NCBI RefSeq assembly: GCF_032854445.1
Contig: NC_088302.1
Span: forward strand, 30,535,979-30,599,978
Direction of reading: 5' to 3'
Source of the DNA: Liolophura sinensis
Taxonomy: Eukaryota > Mollusca > Polyplacophora > Chitonida > Chitonidae
DNA length: 64,000 nucleotides
Part shown: positions 9,647-23,500 of the stretch, one piece after another
Position numbering within the stretch: position 1 is the stretch's first letter
Layout: every line of letters starts with the position of its first letter
The notes under the pieces: model-generated
What the model was told of the DNA's origin: nothing
The model's database searches: none
The model's input: the letters and a program-made list of their open reading frames with translations, nothing else
Program-made: the position numbers and the translations under genes

Positions 9647-11468
9647 AATTGTCAGTCCCAAAATGTGTTAATACATCATCACACCGAGATACATTTCCAA
9701 AAGGAAGTTAATCAAGTGGCATATGTGTTAATTCATCACACATAACTGATGAATTTTCATCTTTTGGATCCAGAATCCACCTCACAGGCTATGGAAGCCA
9801 CACGGTGTATTTGTCAATCAAATTTCGTATTTGATTGATTTTTTACTACGGACTTAAAACTTTCTTCATTCTCGATGGATACGATACATAAAACAGGTAA
9901 CATGACATAAAACTGAACTGGATTGTAATTAAATGGTGTAAATATTACTGTACTTCTGATATCATAAACTGACAAATAGGGTGTGTGCTTGTTTACTACA
10001 CAAACTCGAGGTCACGTGTGGAAGTGACTTACGTGCATTACACCGGTCTTGTCTGGTAGATACATTCTTCCGAAAAGTTTGTACGCACCATACCGCGGAA
10101 ATAACCACTTGGAAATCGTTCGATGAATGATAGGATGGCTGTGTACATGACGTAGGGGATATATGGAAATGAATTGCCACGCATTTAAAGAAAAGAGTAG
10201 TCTTCACACAGGACTATCAAACTTAACTTAATAACTCTCACGTGAACTTTGCTAAGTTTTTTCTTCTTGTGAATGCAAAGTTTGGTGTATATGACAGGTT
10301 TACTTTTTTTCAAAGGTTTTATTCGTCTTTAATATTATCGCCATAAATGTTGATATGGAATTTTTGTTTGTTATATTCTATTGTTTTCTAATCCAATCCA
10401 TTGTGCGCTACGGTAGCCCAGACGTTTCCGACTTGGGCACTGAAGTTCAATTCAACACTCCCTTTTAGAATGAATCATTTTTCTCCTATTTTCTTCTACT
10501 TTTTGTATCATCTTTTATTAGCGGTTTTCTTCTTTGTTCAGTTGGGCTTTAATCGACATTTTAACTTTTATTGCCCTGCCGGTATCTAGTTTGTTTTACT
10601 GGACTGTGTTTTACTGCCGTTGTATAGTGAACCGTACTATACATTACACATGTATATGATTCACATGGGGTTTTGCATTCAATAATAGACCTACATGCAC
10701 AGCATTCTAACTGCTGCCCGTATATTTCCCATAGGTAAGCTCACATATAATGTTGAAACAAATATTTGTATACCGGTAAGTCAAATATATAAGCAGTCAC
10801 TGACAAAGATAATCACATCTTTCCATGCGGCGCCATCATCACATGACTGACGACAATTATAGACAAATGAGGAACATTACAGGACTCCAGTGGACCATCC
10901 TAATGGCCTTAATTTGCTTCCCGCCAGCCGCAAACATTCCGCAGTTAATATGGCAGAGTTAAATGCTATAAAACAGCTTGAGCCATATAATTTAAAACAT
11001 AGGAAATTTAAAAAAACATAACTGGCTGACATTTACACTGCTTGTGATGTAAATGTGAAAGAATGTGTTGATAAATTACTTTTGGGGTCAGCTCATCCCG
11101 TAGCGTAGGCCTATACATGTAGTTAACGCTGTTGAATATAGGCCTTATAGTCCTGCTGAGGTTATTCAAGGATTTAGCTCATGGTACCGCGTACATGAAC
11201 TACAGCCGGCATCCGCGGCCAGCGCGAGCTGAAGGAACAGACAAGTGTCAACATAAGCCTGCGGTGTGTAGCGGCCATTGTTGCCCAGCTGCTGACTGCC
11301 AGGTTAGAGCCATGGCTTAACTGCAGTGACAACGTTGGGCCCTACTGTCTGGTTCATTGTTATTAATTGATAATGTCCAAGAGAACGTTACTGGAAAATG
11401 ACTTTTTTATCTGACGTAACTCATCTGATGTTCTAACTAAGAGCTGCCAGCTTACAGCATTCGGACTC
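9647..11468. other. 5' flank of iGluR-1
   Basis: AT-rich intergenic DNA. No exon is visible between the SINE and the iGluR-1 start, and no core promoter element can be assigned. Confidence 0.4.
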
Positions 11469-11562
11469 ATGGACGTGGCGATTGCAGTGGCTAGCTGGGC
11501 CGTGGTGCTTCTTGGCTTGAGCGTGGCTGTAGACGCGTTTGCCGTAAGGCGGGTTATAATTG
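11469..11562 (+). CDS. iGluR-1 exon 1: signal peptide
   Basis: Starts MDVAIAVASWAVVLLGLSVA, a clear signal peptide, and ends RRVII + G at GTAAGT (phase 1). An in-frame TGA 39 nt upstream of the ATG supports this start. Confidence 0.85.
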
Positions 11563-14500
11563 GTAAGTGTATCAATATACACTTTTTCACGTCTTCCTAT
11601 ACAAACAAAAACTACGTATTTATATGTGTGGAAATAAGTGTAAATTGAAACTAATCATCTTAATTAATTTGCATTTAAACTTTTATTTTATTGTAAAAAC
11701 ATTAAGTAATTTTTTTTTCTTAAAAGTTCCGTAACTGCCCGACCCTGTTATGATGTACGATACCGTTATAAATATAAACGCATGTATTCAAGCGAGGAGA
11801 ATTACGTACGGACGTAACGTATGTATTTTTGTTAACACATGTAATACATTTCATCTCAGCTGTTTATTGGGTTAGTATTTATAGTTGTGCTTTGGCATTC
11901 AAATCTTTGTCAGGCTGAGTTGATAAAAGCTTACACAGGAAGTGTAAGCACTTGGCGCTAAAACTGGTGAACACTGGAATAAATGTACTGCTACATATAG
12001 TAGGCCAAGGTGCTGCATACATTGGCGGTGAAAGCACAGAAATGATTGGAAATTAGGTAAACATAAATGTATGTGGTGGAAAAAATGAGATCAAAGATAC
12101 AGTAAACACTTGCGGGAATGTAGTGTAGAATGTATACACTAATGATGAAAGCGCTGAATTAATTAGATATTAGGTTAACACTTATGTGTGTAGAGGGAAA
12201 AAAATGAGATGAAAGATACGGTATGTAAGATAAACACATTATAGCCAGTAAAAACCTCCCGGGGTACATTAAAGAGGGTAGATAAAGACATTATATTATG
12301 GATAAATGGTAAGCACTATTGGTGAAATTGGCAAGCACTCAATCCCTAAAGAGGTACAAGTCATAAGTAAGTAAACACTACCTGCTGAGAACTGTAAATA
12401 CCGTTGAGTCCAATAAATATACATTGTTCTCTGTAAACCGCCAGCGGCATCCGTGGCTTAGTGGTTAGGGTACTAGCGTAGCACAATGACCCAGGAGCGT
12501 CTCACCAATGCGCTCGCTCTGAGTTCAAGTCTTATGCTTATGCTGGCTTCCTCTGCGGTCGTATTTGATTTATTTATTTATTTATTTGATTGGTGTTTTA
12601 CGCTGTAGTAAAGAATATTTCACTTATACGACGGCGGTCAGCATTATGGTGGGTGGGAACCAGGCGCAGCCCGGGGGAAACCCACGACCATTCGCAGGTT
12701 ACTGGCAGACCTTCCCACGTACGGCCGGAGAGGTCGTATTTGAGGAAGTCAGCCAGCAACTTGCAGATGGTCGTTGGGTTCCTCCCACCATAGTGACTGG
12801 ATGAAGTAAAATATTCCTGAGTACGGCGTAAAACACTAGTAAAATATATAAATAAATAATTGTTAACCACGAGAACTATAGTTGACAAATACACTTGGCA
12901 GTATTAAATTAAACGTACATACATTGGAAAGAGCTGCAAGGTCCATTAGATAAATGTGTGGAAGACATCGTTATAACTGCAGTGGTAAACTGAATAGGCC
13001 TATTGTACAACCTGTCTTTTCGTGGGGCCTTTATGACAATAAAGGAGGATAACTGCACTTGTGTTACCATTTTTCCAATCTAACGCTCCTTGGTGACAAT
13101 AAAGGAGGCCGACTGCGGCCGTGTGACCTTTTTTGCAATCTGACGTTCCTTGGTGACAATAAACGAGGTCGACTGCGTTCGTATCACCATTTTTGCAAGC
13201 TAACGTTCATTGGTGACAATAAAGGAGGTTGACTGCGCTCGTGTGATCATTTTTGCAACCTAACGTTCGTTGGTGACAATAAAGGAGGCCGACTGCACTC
13301 GTTGTACCATTTTTGTAATCTAACGTTCCTTGGTGACAGTAAACGAGGTCGACTGCGCTTGTATCACCATTTTCCCTCCAAGTCCACATGTCTTCCACCA
13401 GTATGCACGTCACACGTGGGAAAATTCGTTAGTAACTTGCCAAAGATCGGTGGTTTATATGTCGGGCACTTCGGTTTCATGCACGTACAAAACTGACCGC
13501 CATCGCCGTCAAATTCTTGAGTGTGACCTTAAACAATCAAATAAATTAATGAATAAATGGAGTATAATTATGGTATTTTGTTACAGGTTGCTTGGCCTCT
13601 TCGAGAGACGACCCTTCAGTAGAGTTGGCCAGACAAATTGCAGACGGAATCGAAGACCCACAGATACAAGTAAAAGGGATATACAAAGAATTTAACAACA
13701 GCTTTGACGAGGTTTTGTCGGGTTGGTTCCATGATATATTGATATACTTGATATGTTCTTTGAAAACAGCTTTAGATGCTGAGACACCCCATGCATGCTC
13801 GAATGGCTTCTCCCTAGAATCCATTATTGCGGATCAACAGTGAGGTTGCTGGTTCAAACGCAGCTCTCTCTGATTTCGCTGCAACTTTAAGGCAGGAGCT
13901 TATTTAGGTATCTCGCTGGTTGGGGAGATTTCCTTGACCGCCGTTATATATAATTACATGTGTCAAATTTTTTTCGACGATGTAAAATGCCAATCAGATA
14001 AGTTCCGGTGATTAAAATTGTTTTAGAACGATTTTTTCTCCATACAGTTGTGGTGGCTGTTTAGAAAACTACTAAGTTTTGCAGTGAAATATAAAACTTT
14101 TATACATTCACAAATATCTGTACAGAGTTCATGGACAATATATTTTTCTACCAAAAAGAGGACAATGGAAGATTAAATAACAGGCTGATAAAATCGATAA
14201 CTGGGTGCATGGAGTGAAAATGTCGGTGCAGCAATTCTTATTACTCTGATGTATAGAGAAAGTTCACTTTAAGGCCGTATATAATTTTCACATTTTCATT
14301 TTATTACTCTCTTCTTCAGCTTTTGAATTCCTGACCAGTGAGAATATTTCGGCCGTTGTCGGACCATTCCAGGAGACGTACGAAGTGATCACGGAAAGTT
14401 TGAAGATTCCATACCTAGCCACGACCTGGGTACCGCTCAAAACACAGTCTCTGCAGATTGTGCAGATCTATCCAGATGCCGAGACGTTCGAAGCTGCTGT

Positions 14501-17500
14501 TGTTGATGTTGTCAACTATTACTCATGGTCGCAAGTCACGGTTATTTATGATTCGAAGGAAGGTAACGACTCTAAGCGCACGTATATCCGCTTTTAATTC
14601 CTAGAAACAATGAATCAGAACTTTGATGAGCTTGATGTCTTTTAAGTGCTTTTATGTGCGTGGTGGGCCATCTGATAATTTTCTGTCATGTTTCGAGAAA
14701 CTGGACTGCTTCTCTTTACACGACTCTGCCTTAAAGGAGAAGAAAATTTAAAAACATGACACTATAGGCTGAAAAGAGCACATTTTTTTCTATCTGTTGG
14801 TGCCTGCTGCATAATATTGCGATTTTTCCTCGCCATACACGTAAAGTCAGAAAACGGAAAAGCTGGCATAAATGGCTTAGTCCATCGCGTCCTCGATCTT
14901 TAACACCCTGTAATTTATGCTGAGGGTGTGAGAGTCGTTAAAACTGCCGGCTTGTTCGTGTAAACTTGGAACCTACGTCCAACATTCCGGTTTCCGGATC
15001 ATCAAGCGGAAAACGAACTGAAAGAAGAGTTCTACCGGAAATGTACGAACTTCGCTTCGGAGGTTTCCGACGACAATTCTCCTCCTAACACAGAAGACTT
15101 TAGGACTAGTTCTTAGACAAAATGGAGTCGGCCACAGCGATTTTGGCGTTGACTTTATTTATAATTTATCAACTTGAGGTACATATTAGAATTTTTTATG
15201 GCAAGCGAGGAAATGCATACTCTTTTCAATGGTATATGTTTGTAATTTAAGTTTTCTTCTCCTTTAATTTCTTACCCTATATACCCTATATAGTTCTCTG
15301 ATGGTTACCGTTGAACGGTGTTTTTGAAATTGGTCTCGCGAATATTGATCCTGGTTGAGAGCTGTTATACGAATATCCGTTTCCAAGGCTTACATATTCA
15401 TCAGAATCTCTGCGGACATCAGCAAGTCCGCTGCATACCGTTTTTTTCTTTTAAGCTGAAAAATTGATTTAATGTATGTGCAGGGAGCCTTTCCTTTTAG
15501 GGTAAAAAGTTGATTTAGTATTTCCAGGAAGCCATTCCTTTTAAGCTAAAAAGTTAATTTACTGTTTCCAGGAAGCCATGTTATTGAGCAACTCTTACAT
15601 CGGCGGACTATAGACGTTAATGGGCACAAGGTGAGTGCTGTGGACAGCCAGGAAGGAGCCATGCAGCTGAAGGAGACTTTGATACAGATCCGGGACAGGG
15701 GCAGACTGGAAATCGTTGTTGTTTGCTCTCCATCAACCACGCACACAATTATTAAACAGGTGAATCAACGGTGGTTTCTGGTTTTGTTAACCAGGCACCT
15801 AAAGTCTCACATAAAACCCGAGATAACAGATGTTGTGTCGTAAAAAATTTAAGTGTGACGTAATAACAGCGGAAGCTTTTTGCTGCTGTCAACTTAGCTG
15901 ATAGTGGCAATAAAAAAAAGAAACAAAATGGCGAGATATTTTAATTCCTGTGCTCTCTAAATGGAAACGTTATTGCATAAATGCGTACAATAAAAAGTAA
16001 AAATAGCACTGTTGCTAATTGAAAAAAATAATTACACTCATGTAATAGTGTCCTGGCAGCATGTCTTTTATTTTTGGTGGACTGAAAGCCCCTTAACACA
16101 CTTAGGACACAGCTACTGCCACATTAGGAACACACAAATTTAACAGTGGACGAGATCTAGTATAACTAAAGACGTACAGCACAGAGAGTAAAACCAGAGC
16201 ATTGACGACAGTGTGATAACAGGCAAATGGTCATAAGCAACCGGTGAAATACGGTCACATGTCTATTTACCGTAGTTAAGGTTTTATTCTAAGTGTTCAT
16301 GCAAATACCTAAATAGGAAGAAATTTCACACCCACTAGCACTATGGCTTAAACAGATTAGGTGAAAAAAAAAATACAATTAGACAACATAATTATCCGTA
16401 CATTTTAGCTTATTTATTGATATACAAATGTACATTTATGTTTGGTTTACGCTTATCATCTTGCTATGTCATTCTACATTTGTTGAAATTACCTATATCC
16501 ATTTTGTCCATTGTTTCCATAGGGGTTATATTTGGGATTGCTGTCAACCAGAAACAAATGGCTCATAGTGAACATGGTAAGACTTGTGATCTTGGGGAAA
16601 ATCTTATAAAATAAAGAGATTTTTATATTGTATACATCCCCTCGAGCTCTACAGGTTTCCTTGCACTATAATGCTGGTCGCCGTCGTATAAGTGAATATT
16701 CTTGAGTACAGCGTAAAACACCAATCAAATAAACAAAATAAATAAATATATTGTACACAAAACTGAATATTAAGGGCAAATGTAGTATTACCTTGACGAA
16801 TGTTGATCTAAATGCCAAAATATACGTAGTACTGCCACATTACCGTGGTGGATCATTCAACGGACGATCCTGCAATTTGCATATGAATGATCTAAGCGAT
16901 TTGCATAAAAGTCTTCAGGGTAAAATAAGTACACAATGCCATGAAATTATGGCAAAACTTTTTATTTGTTGATATTTACATCCCATTTCATTCGTTTACA
17001 CATAACTGTCATCGTGTTGGACTGAACACCATTGACCTCTATGTTCTATAGTAAAGTGTAGAAAAACACTGCCAAATGGTTGTCTTACTGCAACATCGAG
17101 TTTCTGGCAAAACTGTTTACAGTCACAAAACACTCATGTATGTATTATCAGATTAGTGAAAGGCTTTGTGGATTGCAGTGACAGTGCACAGGCCTAACAT
17201 ACACATAACCCATTTCTGAACGTCTCGTCCCGACATCCCTGAAATGTTGTCGATTTGACATAAATTTGATATTATACCGATACACCATGGCCATTGGGAT
17301 ATCGGTCTACATGAGATACTGCCAAGGCAGAATGTGGTGCAGTAGATCAGGTGGTGAGACATTAATTTCATCAAGTTGATCAGGCAAATTTGTGTTCAGG
17401 CACCCGGAAGTTTGCTCATGGTTCCTCAATCCAACCTACTGAACTGTATCTCCACATATATTTAACAAGATTTATTGATTTGTCCGGTGTCTTTTTTTTT

Positions 17501-20500
17501 TACCTGCAGGGCACAGAAGAGGCCAACTTGACGGACTTTGTAGACTCCAATGCTAACGTGACTATCCTGAGTGTGAATCGCGACGAGGAGCATAACTCCA
17601 GCATTTGTCATCTCGGATTCAGTCAGTCCATTCTTCATGACGCCATTCACGTCTACGCCGCCATGACAAGGAACGTCCAAAACAAGACGGTATTTCCGAA
17701 ACTTTTCCCGCGCAATTAATGTCGATATGTTTGTGTTTTGTTGAGAATTTGGAACCAAATTGTTTTCAGCAGGATAAGTCCTAGTTCAACAAACGGCAAC
17801 AAAGTCAAGCTATAGAGATTTCCATTAGTTAGCCTGGCAAATCATGATATATAATTTGTACAAATAGTCTCTGGCTTCACGTGTTTCTTCTATAAAATCT
17901 CTCATTTTAGTGGAATTACAATTAAAAGAGAAAGATGAAATTTACAGCAAACCTTACAAGTTTTTACAAGACCGAACAAAACGAACAAATATCCGTGCTC
18001 TGTAGTCATACGCCCCTGCCTCATGTGAATAACAAGCGCGAGACAAAGGTTGAGAATGTTTCTACTGTCTAAATAAAAGATTTACTGGTTAAATTAATGC
18101 CGGCACTATAACTGAAAGTTTGTAAAAAAAAAACAGTCGTTCATGAATCAGTATTGGAAACAATTTCTTTTGTGAGCAAAAAGGAAGGGAAAATGTTTTC
18201 CTGTTGAAGATTTATGTATTTTTATCAGTATACATACGCTTTAAAAGCATGAGTGAAATGAAGATATTGGCTATCCCACAAATTAAGCTATTGAGTGCAT
18301 AGAAAATATGCTCCTTGTTTAAACCAGCTTGTTTTGAGTGTAGTCAGTCGAATTGAAGTCCGAAAACAGGAACAAAATGGCGGTGTGTTTCCAAAATTGC
18401 AAGATCAAGACGGAGGCAGTGATGGCATGGTCTTTTAACTGGAAGAAGTAGTCATCAAAGCGTAAATCCTATAGAACCGCGAATTGTATACATGGTGTAC
18501 TTCACGAGTTCATATGTACATTACTGTAGGTGACGGTTCACGGATGTACAGGTGCACTGCAAGTAATCCCGGGGGGTACCAGAGGCAATCAGTTCCTACA
18601 GCTTTACACATTAGACGGTCTCAGAGGAAAAGCCGTGAGTATACTGGGAATGGCAAACATTCTCTCAGTAACGTTGTCCGGGAGTTCGAATCCTGCTCTG
18701 TCTGATTACGCGATTTTTCTTTTGTATGAATTTTAAAAGCATGCATGCTTCCCTGGTTTAGTCTATGCATGCATGTTTTGGCTTGATTTCATCAGGACCG
18801 ACGTCAAATGGGCATACGGCCAGTGTAACAATTCAGTTGTTACATTATTGGGTTGCAATATAACGTTATGGTATCCAAATGTTTTTTCCATTTTTTGATT
18901 GATGCTGAACGCCACACACATTAGTTTTTCATTGCCGACCAGACTTTATGGGTGGAGGAAATATAAATGCCGTTGGCAAGTTACTGACGAACTTTCGCAC
19001 GTGCCACGATATTGATGGAAGACGATTGGTGGTCATTAAATGTAAGACAAAGGGCCACACCAGCGTCGCCAACTGTTTATTGTCACCTTGGACAACAAAC
19101 ATTGGAAACAGCGAAATCTTGTTTTGTTCATTATAGGTTTGTAGAGGTATCGTTCGACGAGTATTTGGTAAATTTGTTTACTGAATTGTATAACAGTCCA
19201 TGGAGTTCTTTCTTAATATCATTTGTTTTACGTCGGATAAGTTAGACCCTGGCTAGCATACATACCAGGATCCTTAAGACACCAAGCGATACATAACAAC
19301 GCTTAGGGTGCACGTGTCGTAACCATTTCTCTATTATAATTTTTCAATATGTTACAGAAGGGCACTTGGACGTCCGGGGCGAACGACGTGAAAACACGGA
19401 TTGACTTTAACCGGACGTACAGTGACCGAACACGTACCAGCCATGCTGAGTTTGGTAGAAGAACGCTTATAGTTACCACCAAGATAGTAAGTATAAACTT
19501 ACTTGTAGGTATGCCTAACGGTGTTCTATATGAAACGGAGGGCCGCTTTCGTGGCCCAATGGCTAAGAGTGACCGCTTAGAAGTCGGGAGTCCTGAAATC
19601 AAATCCAGTACTTTGTTGCTGCCTTGCTTGCAAACTATGAAAGTGTGAGGATCTTGGTTGGTTTTGTATTTGAGGTGTGACGGTTGTGCAAGAATAATGG
19701 AAAAAATAATAAGGTATGTATAATTCTACGCATGAGTTTATAACAGTGTTGCATCGCCCTGTTCATGTTTGTTTTTAGGACGAACATTTTCGGCCTGTAG
19801 AGTAACTCACGCAGGCCTAAGCTGTGCAGTTTATAGTTTATTACGGATCACTCATATATTGCAATATAAAAATGACCTGTTCAGCTTGGACCCGAGTCGC
19901 CGTTGCATAACTCAATGTAACTCAATGATTGGACACAGTGGTTTATTTCCAAAGTATACCCAAGCCGTTATACTAGAAGCGGCGTCACAAAGAAATATTT
20001 TACACTCTTAGCATCAAGTCATTATGTATTTGTAGCTGTATAAATGTGCCCCAAGACAATCGAGATAAGAGACAATAGGCGAGCAGCTTAAACCGAATAC
20101 ACCCAACAGACCAAAACACAAAGGTATAGTCGACACTGCTATAAGCGGGTTAGCCCGAATAAAAGCAGCAATGTAATTGCGTGTTAGTTGTCGTGAGACC
20201 GAGTGAAATAGAAAAACCGATAGATGCAAGTTCGTATCGTGGTGAATTGGCCAAATCTGAGGTTGGGCATCCCAGGGTTATTCATCCCAACGGAATTTGA
20301 GCACACAGTCGCTCCTGTTGTTAGGATAAACGCATCTCTCTGAAATGGAAATCAAACAAGCAGTGTTTGATCTGGCAAAAAGCTTTTAGTACGCTGTCAC
20401 AGAGTCATTTAACCCGCAGTAATGGTTCATGCACTGAACGTTGTATTTGTCGAACATTTAGCTTACCATTTTAACAGGAAAGGACGGCGGCCTGAAAGAT

Positions 20501-23500
20501 AAACGATTTTAAACCGACTTTAAACTTTCATAACATGACATTCATGTGGCGATATGTTTGTTTGATAATTGATTATCAAACCGCATGCTGTAATAAAAAT
20601 GGGATTTATTCACAGCGTTGTTGTTGTAATTCATGTGCTATGATCATATCCAGTCTTTTTATCTTGCTGGGATCCTAGTTTGCTGAGTGCTCTACAGAGT
20701 GTTCTTTAAAGGAGAAGAAAACTTTAAAAAATGACACGAAAGGGTGAAAAGAGCGCATTTTTTTTGTCTTGTGGTGCCTGCTGCATAATTTTGCGAGTTT
20801 TCCTCGCCACACACGTAAAGCCCGAAAACGGAAAAGCTGGCATAAATCGCTGAGTCCATCGCGTCCTCCATCTTTAACACTCTGTAATGTATGCCGGGGT
20901 GTGTTTTATCTCAGCCAGTGAGAGTCGTTAAAACTGCCGGCTTGTTCGTGTAAACTCGGAACCTGCGTCCAGCATTCCGATTTCTCGATCGTCAAGCGGA
21001 AAACGAACTGTACTGTTCGCTACCTTCTGGGAAGAAGACTTCTACCGGAAATGTACGAACTGCACTTCGGTGGCTTCTTACGACAATTCTCCTCCTAACA
21101 CAGAAGACTTCAGGACTAGTTCTCAGACAAAGTGGAGTCGGCCACAGCGGATTTTGGCGTTGACTTTATTTATAATTTATCAAGTTGAGGTACATGTTAT
21201 AATTTTTTTATGGCATGCACCCGCGAGGAGATGCATATTCTTTTCAGTGGTATTTGTTTGATATTGAAGTTTTCTTCTCCTTTAACTTGCAGACTCGTCT
21301 ACGCTTCAGCGCTACTCAAAAATAGGTCCATTATTCATGAGGTAACATAGATATTATTCGCCAGACTTGATTTAGCAACAGTTTGGAATGAATTTCATTA
21401 CAGTTTACTTATACAGATGCAGATAAATAAACACACAAATATGAGATAGTAAACGCATATATATCGATACATTAGTTAATGACCAGACACTTGAATTGGA
21501 CCTATATACCAAGAATGTGAAATCAGGCTGCTAATGTCAAATCTCTGATAAATGATAAATATCATATTGGAATTATGAGGGACGATTATAACGTTAAAAA
21601 TCACAGGCAAAGACGGGAAATATATAATAGGGTTAATCCAAAACATTTTAGTAACAAGGAAAGCAAAGGAATTATTTCTACTCAAAGCTTACCAATCACA
21701 GTATAACGCGGTGTTTGGGAGAGCGTAAATTAACGTAGCTCGCTTCGATTAAGGTAGCTCGCTTCTGCGGCGCGTCTGTAAGATAGGGCTTTGTTCCACT
21801 GTTCTCATTCATTGACTTTGGCAGATGGGTATGCTACATACCAAAACTGGGAAATTGATCTAAAAGATGGTTGTCCAGTATAACCGAGGAAATGTGCGGG
21901 TCTGTCAATTACAGCGGACATTATTAATTTATAACTACACTCATACACCGATATAAAGACAGTTTGCACTTATTCACGTTAGACAAAAGCGTTGTTTTTG
22001 TATTTATGTTCTCACCGTGAACTATATCAGTTTACAAACTGAGGAAATTTGATTCTATCGAGCTATCTTATTGTAAGGTCAAGTGTACTTTGGAAACCAC
22101 ACGCTATATTAGTAATACATTTATATAATATTAAATACATTATGGCTTCGAACAATTAACAATCAAATCAATAAAAATTAATGTGAACTTCTTTCGTAAA
22201 GTTCATTTTCTTCAAAATGATATGACAGAGACCTGAACACCGGTCTATCTGCTAATACACGTAAATTTCGCTAAGGCGACTCTTACTTTCGTCGTAGATG
22301 AAGATCACACCCTATATTTTATTTTACATCACTTTCAGGAGAAACCTTATGTGCAGTGGAAGAGAGGATTCGGGAATTCTACCAATGATTCCACCGACCA
22401 TCTGGAGGGCTATTGTATTGACATTCTACGAGAACTGGCTTACCGCTTCGGGTTCAAGTATTCCATTTATCTGGTACCTGATGGAAAGTTTGGCAGCTTG
22501 AAGGATGATGGCTGGACAGGCATGATTCGGGAGCTCAAAGACAAGGAAAGTGGGGGAAAGTTACATATCGGCATAAATGCAATTTCTATGGATTTAACGC
22601 TTTAGGGCACAGTGCTACGGCAGATAGCAACGATAGTTAAGATGATATGTTTACAGAGCTTCTCCAGTGTATATACTCAAGTTATTGTTCCTCTTGGAAA
22701 TGCTTTTTTTCTTGAGTGGCTGGGGCGGGATGGGGGATACGTACGTTCCACTAGCCTCTGCATTCATATTACACACTTACCGTTTTGCGCTTTAATTAAA
22801 AGATCAGGCTTTTCCCCCCGTCGTACGCATTTTAGACGGATTCTTGGCATTTTCTTGATTTTGTTATTCATTTTCCCTATCTTAATGAGTACTACTTTCG
22901 TTGTATATTGTACTGTGTGTTTTGATGAAATAAACAAAACAAAATCTGACGTATAGGACTACTAATGGAACTGATGATAAAACATTTTAGAGTTTACCAA
23001 AACTGAACCTCCCTTCAGTAACATCAGCAACAAATTTTTAATTTGTTTTTACCATTTGGCTATACAGAGAGCTGATATCGCAATGGCACCGTTCAGCGTC
23101 ACCCCAGAAAGGTCACAAGTGGTGGACTTCACCAAACCTTTCCAGATCAAAGGCACCTCTACAATTGTGAAAATCCCAGAGAGACACGTATCCGTATTCC
23201 AGTTCCTAGCGCCATTATCCAAAGTAGTTTGGGTCAGTATCTTTATATCCTTCTTGGCGGCCAGTTTTGTCCTTTTCGCCATCAGCAGGATAAATTCGGA
23301 TCGCAAGCCCAAAACGCTAGACAACTTCCGGGAGTGTTTTTGGTACATATGGGCCGCGCTGCTCCGTGGCGGGACTTCCGGTGTGCCGAATGCCACGTCT
23401 AGTCGAACCCTGAGCAGCGCCTGGTGGTTCTTCTCGCTGATTGTTGTCGCCATCTACACGGCGAATCTAGCCGCCTTCCTGACTCTCACGAACGTCAACA

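Noticed and set aside
16417..16614. Frame reading VIFGIAVNQKQMAHSEH at iGluR-1 exon 5
   Set aside because: It looks like an iGluR N-terminus, but the other frame (GLYLGLLSTRNKWLIVNM) joins neighbours in phase 0 and matches the 54-nt exon of iGluR-2.
18484..18705. Immunoglobulin-like frame with MYRCTASNPGG overlapping iGluR-1 exon 7
   Set aside because: The in-phase frame aligns gap-free with iGluR-2 exon 7 at the same length and phases. No other Ig-domain parts are nearby, so the resemblance is chance.
19133..19165. Micro-exon VEVSFDEYL in iGluR-1 intron 7
   Set aside because: Its phase does not fit the neighbours, and exon 7 already supplies the segment once aligned with iGluR-2.
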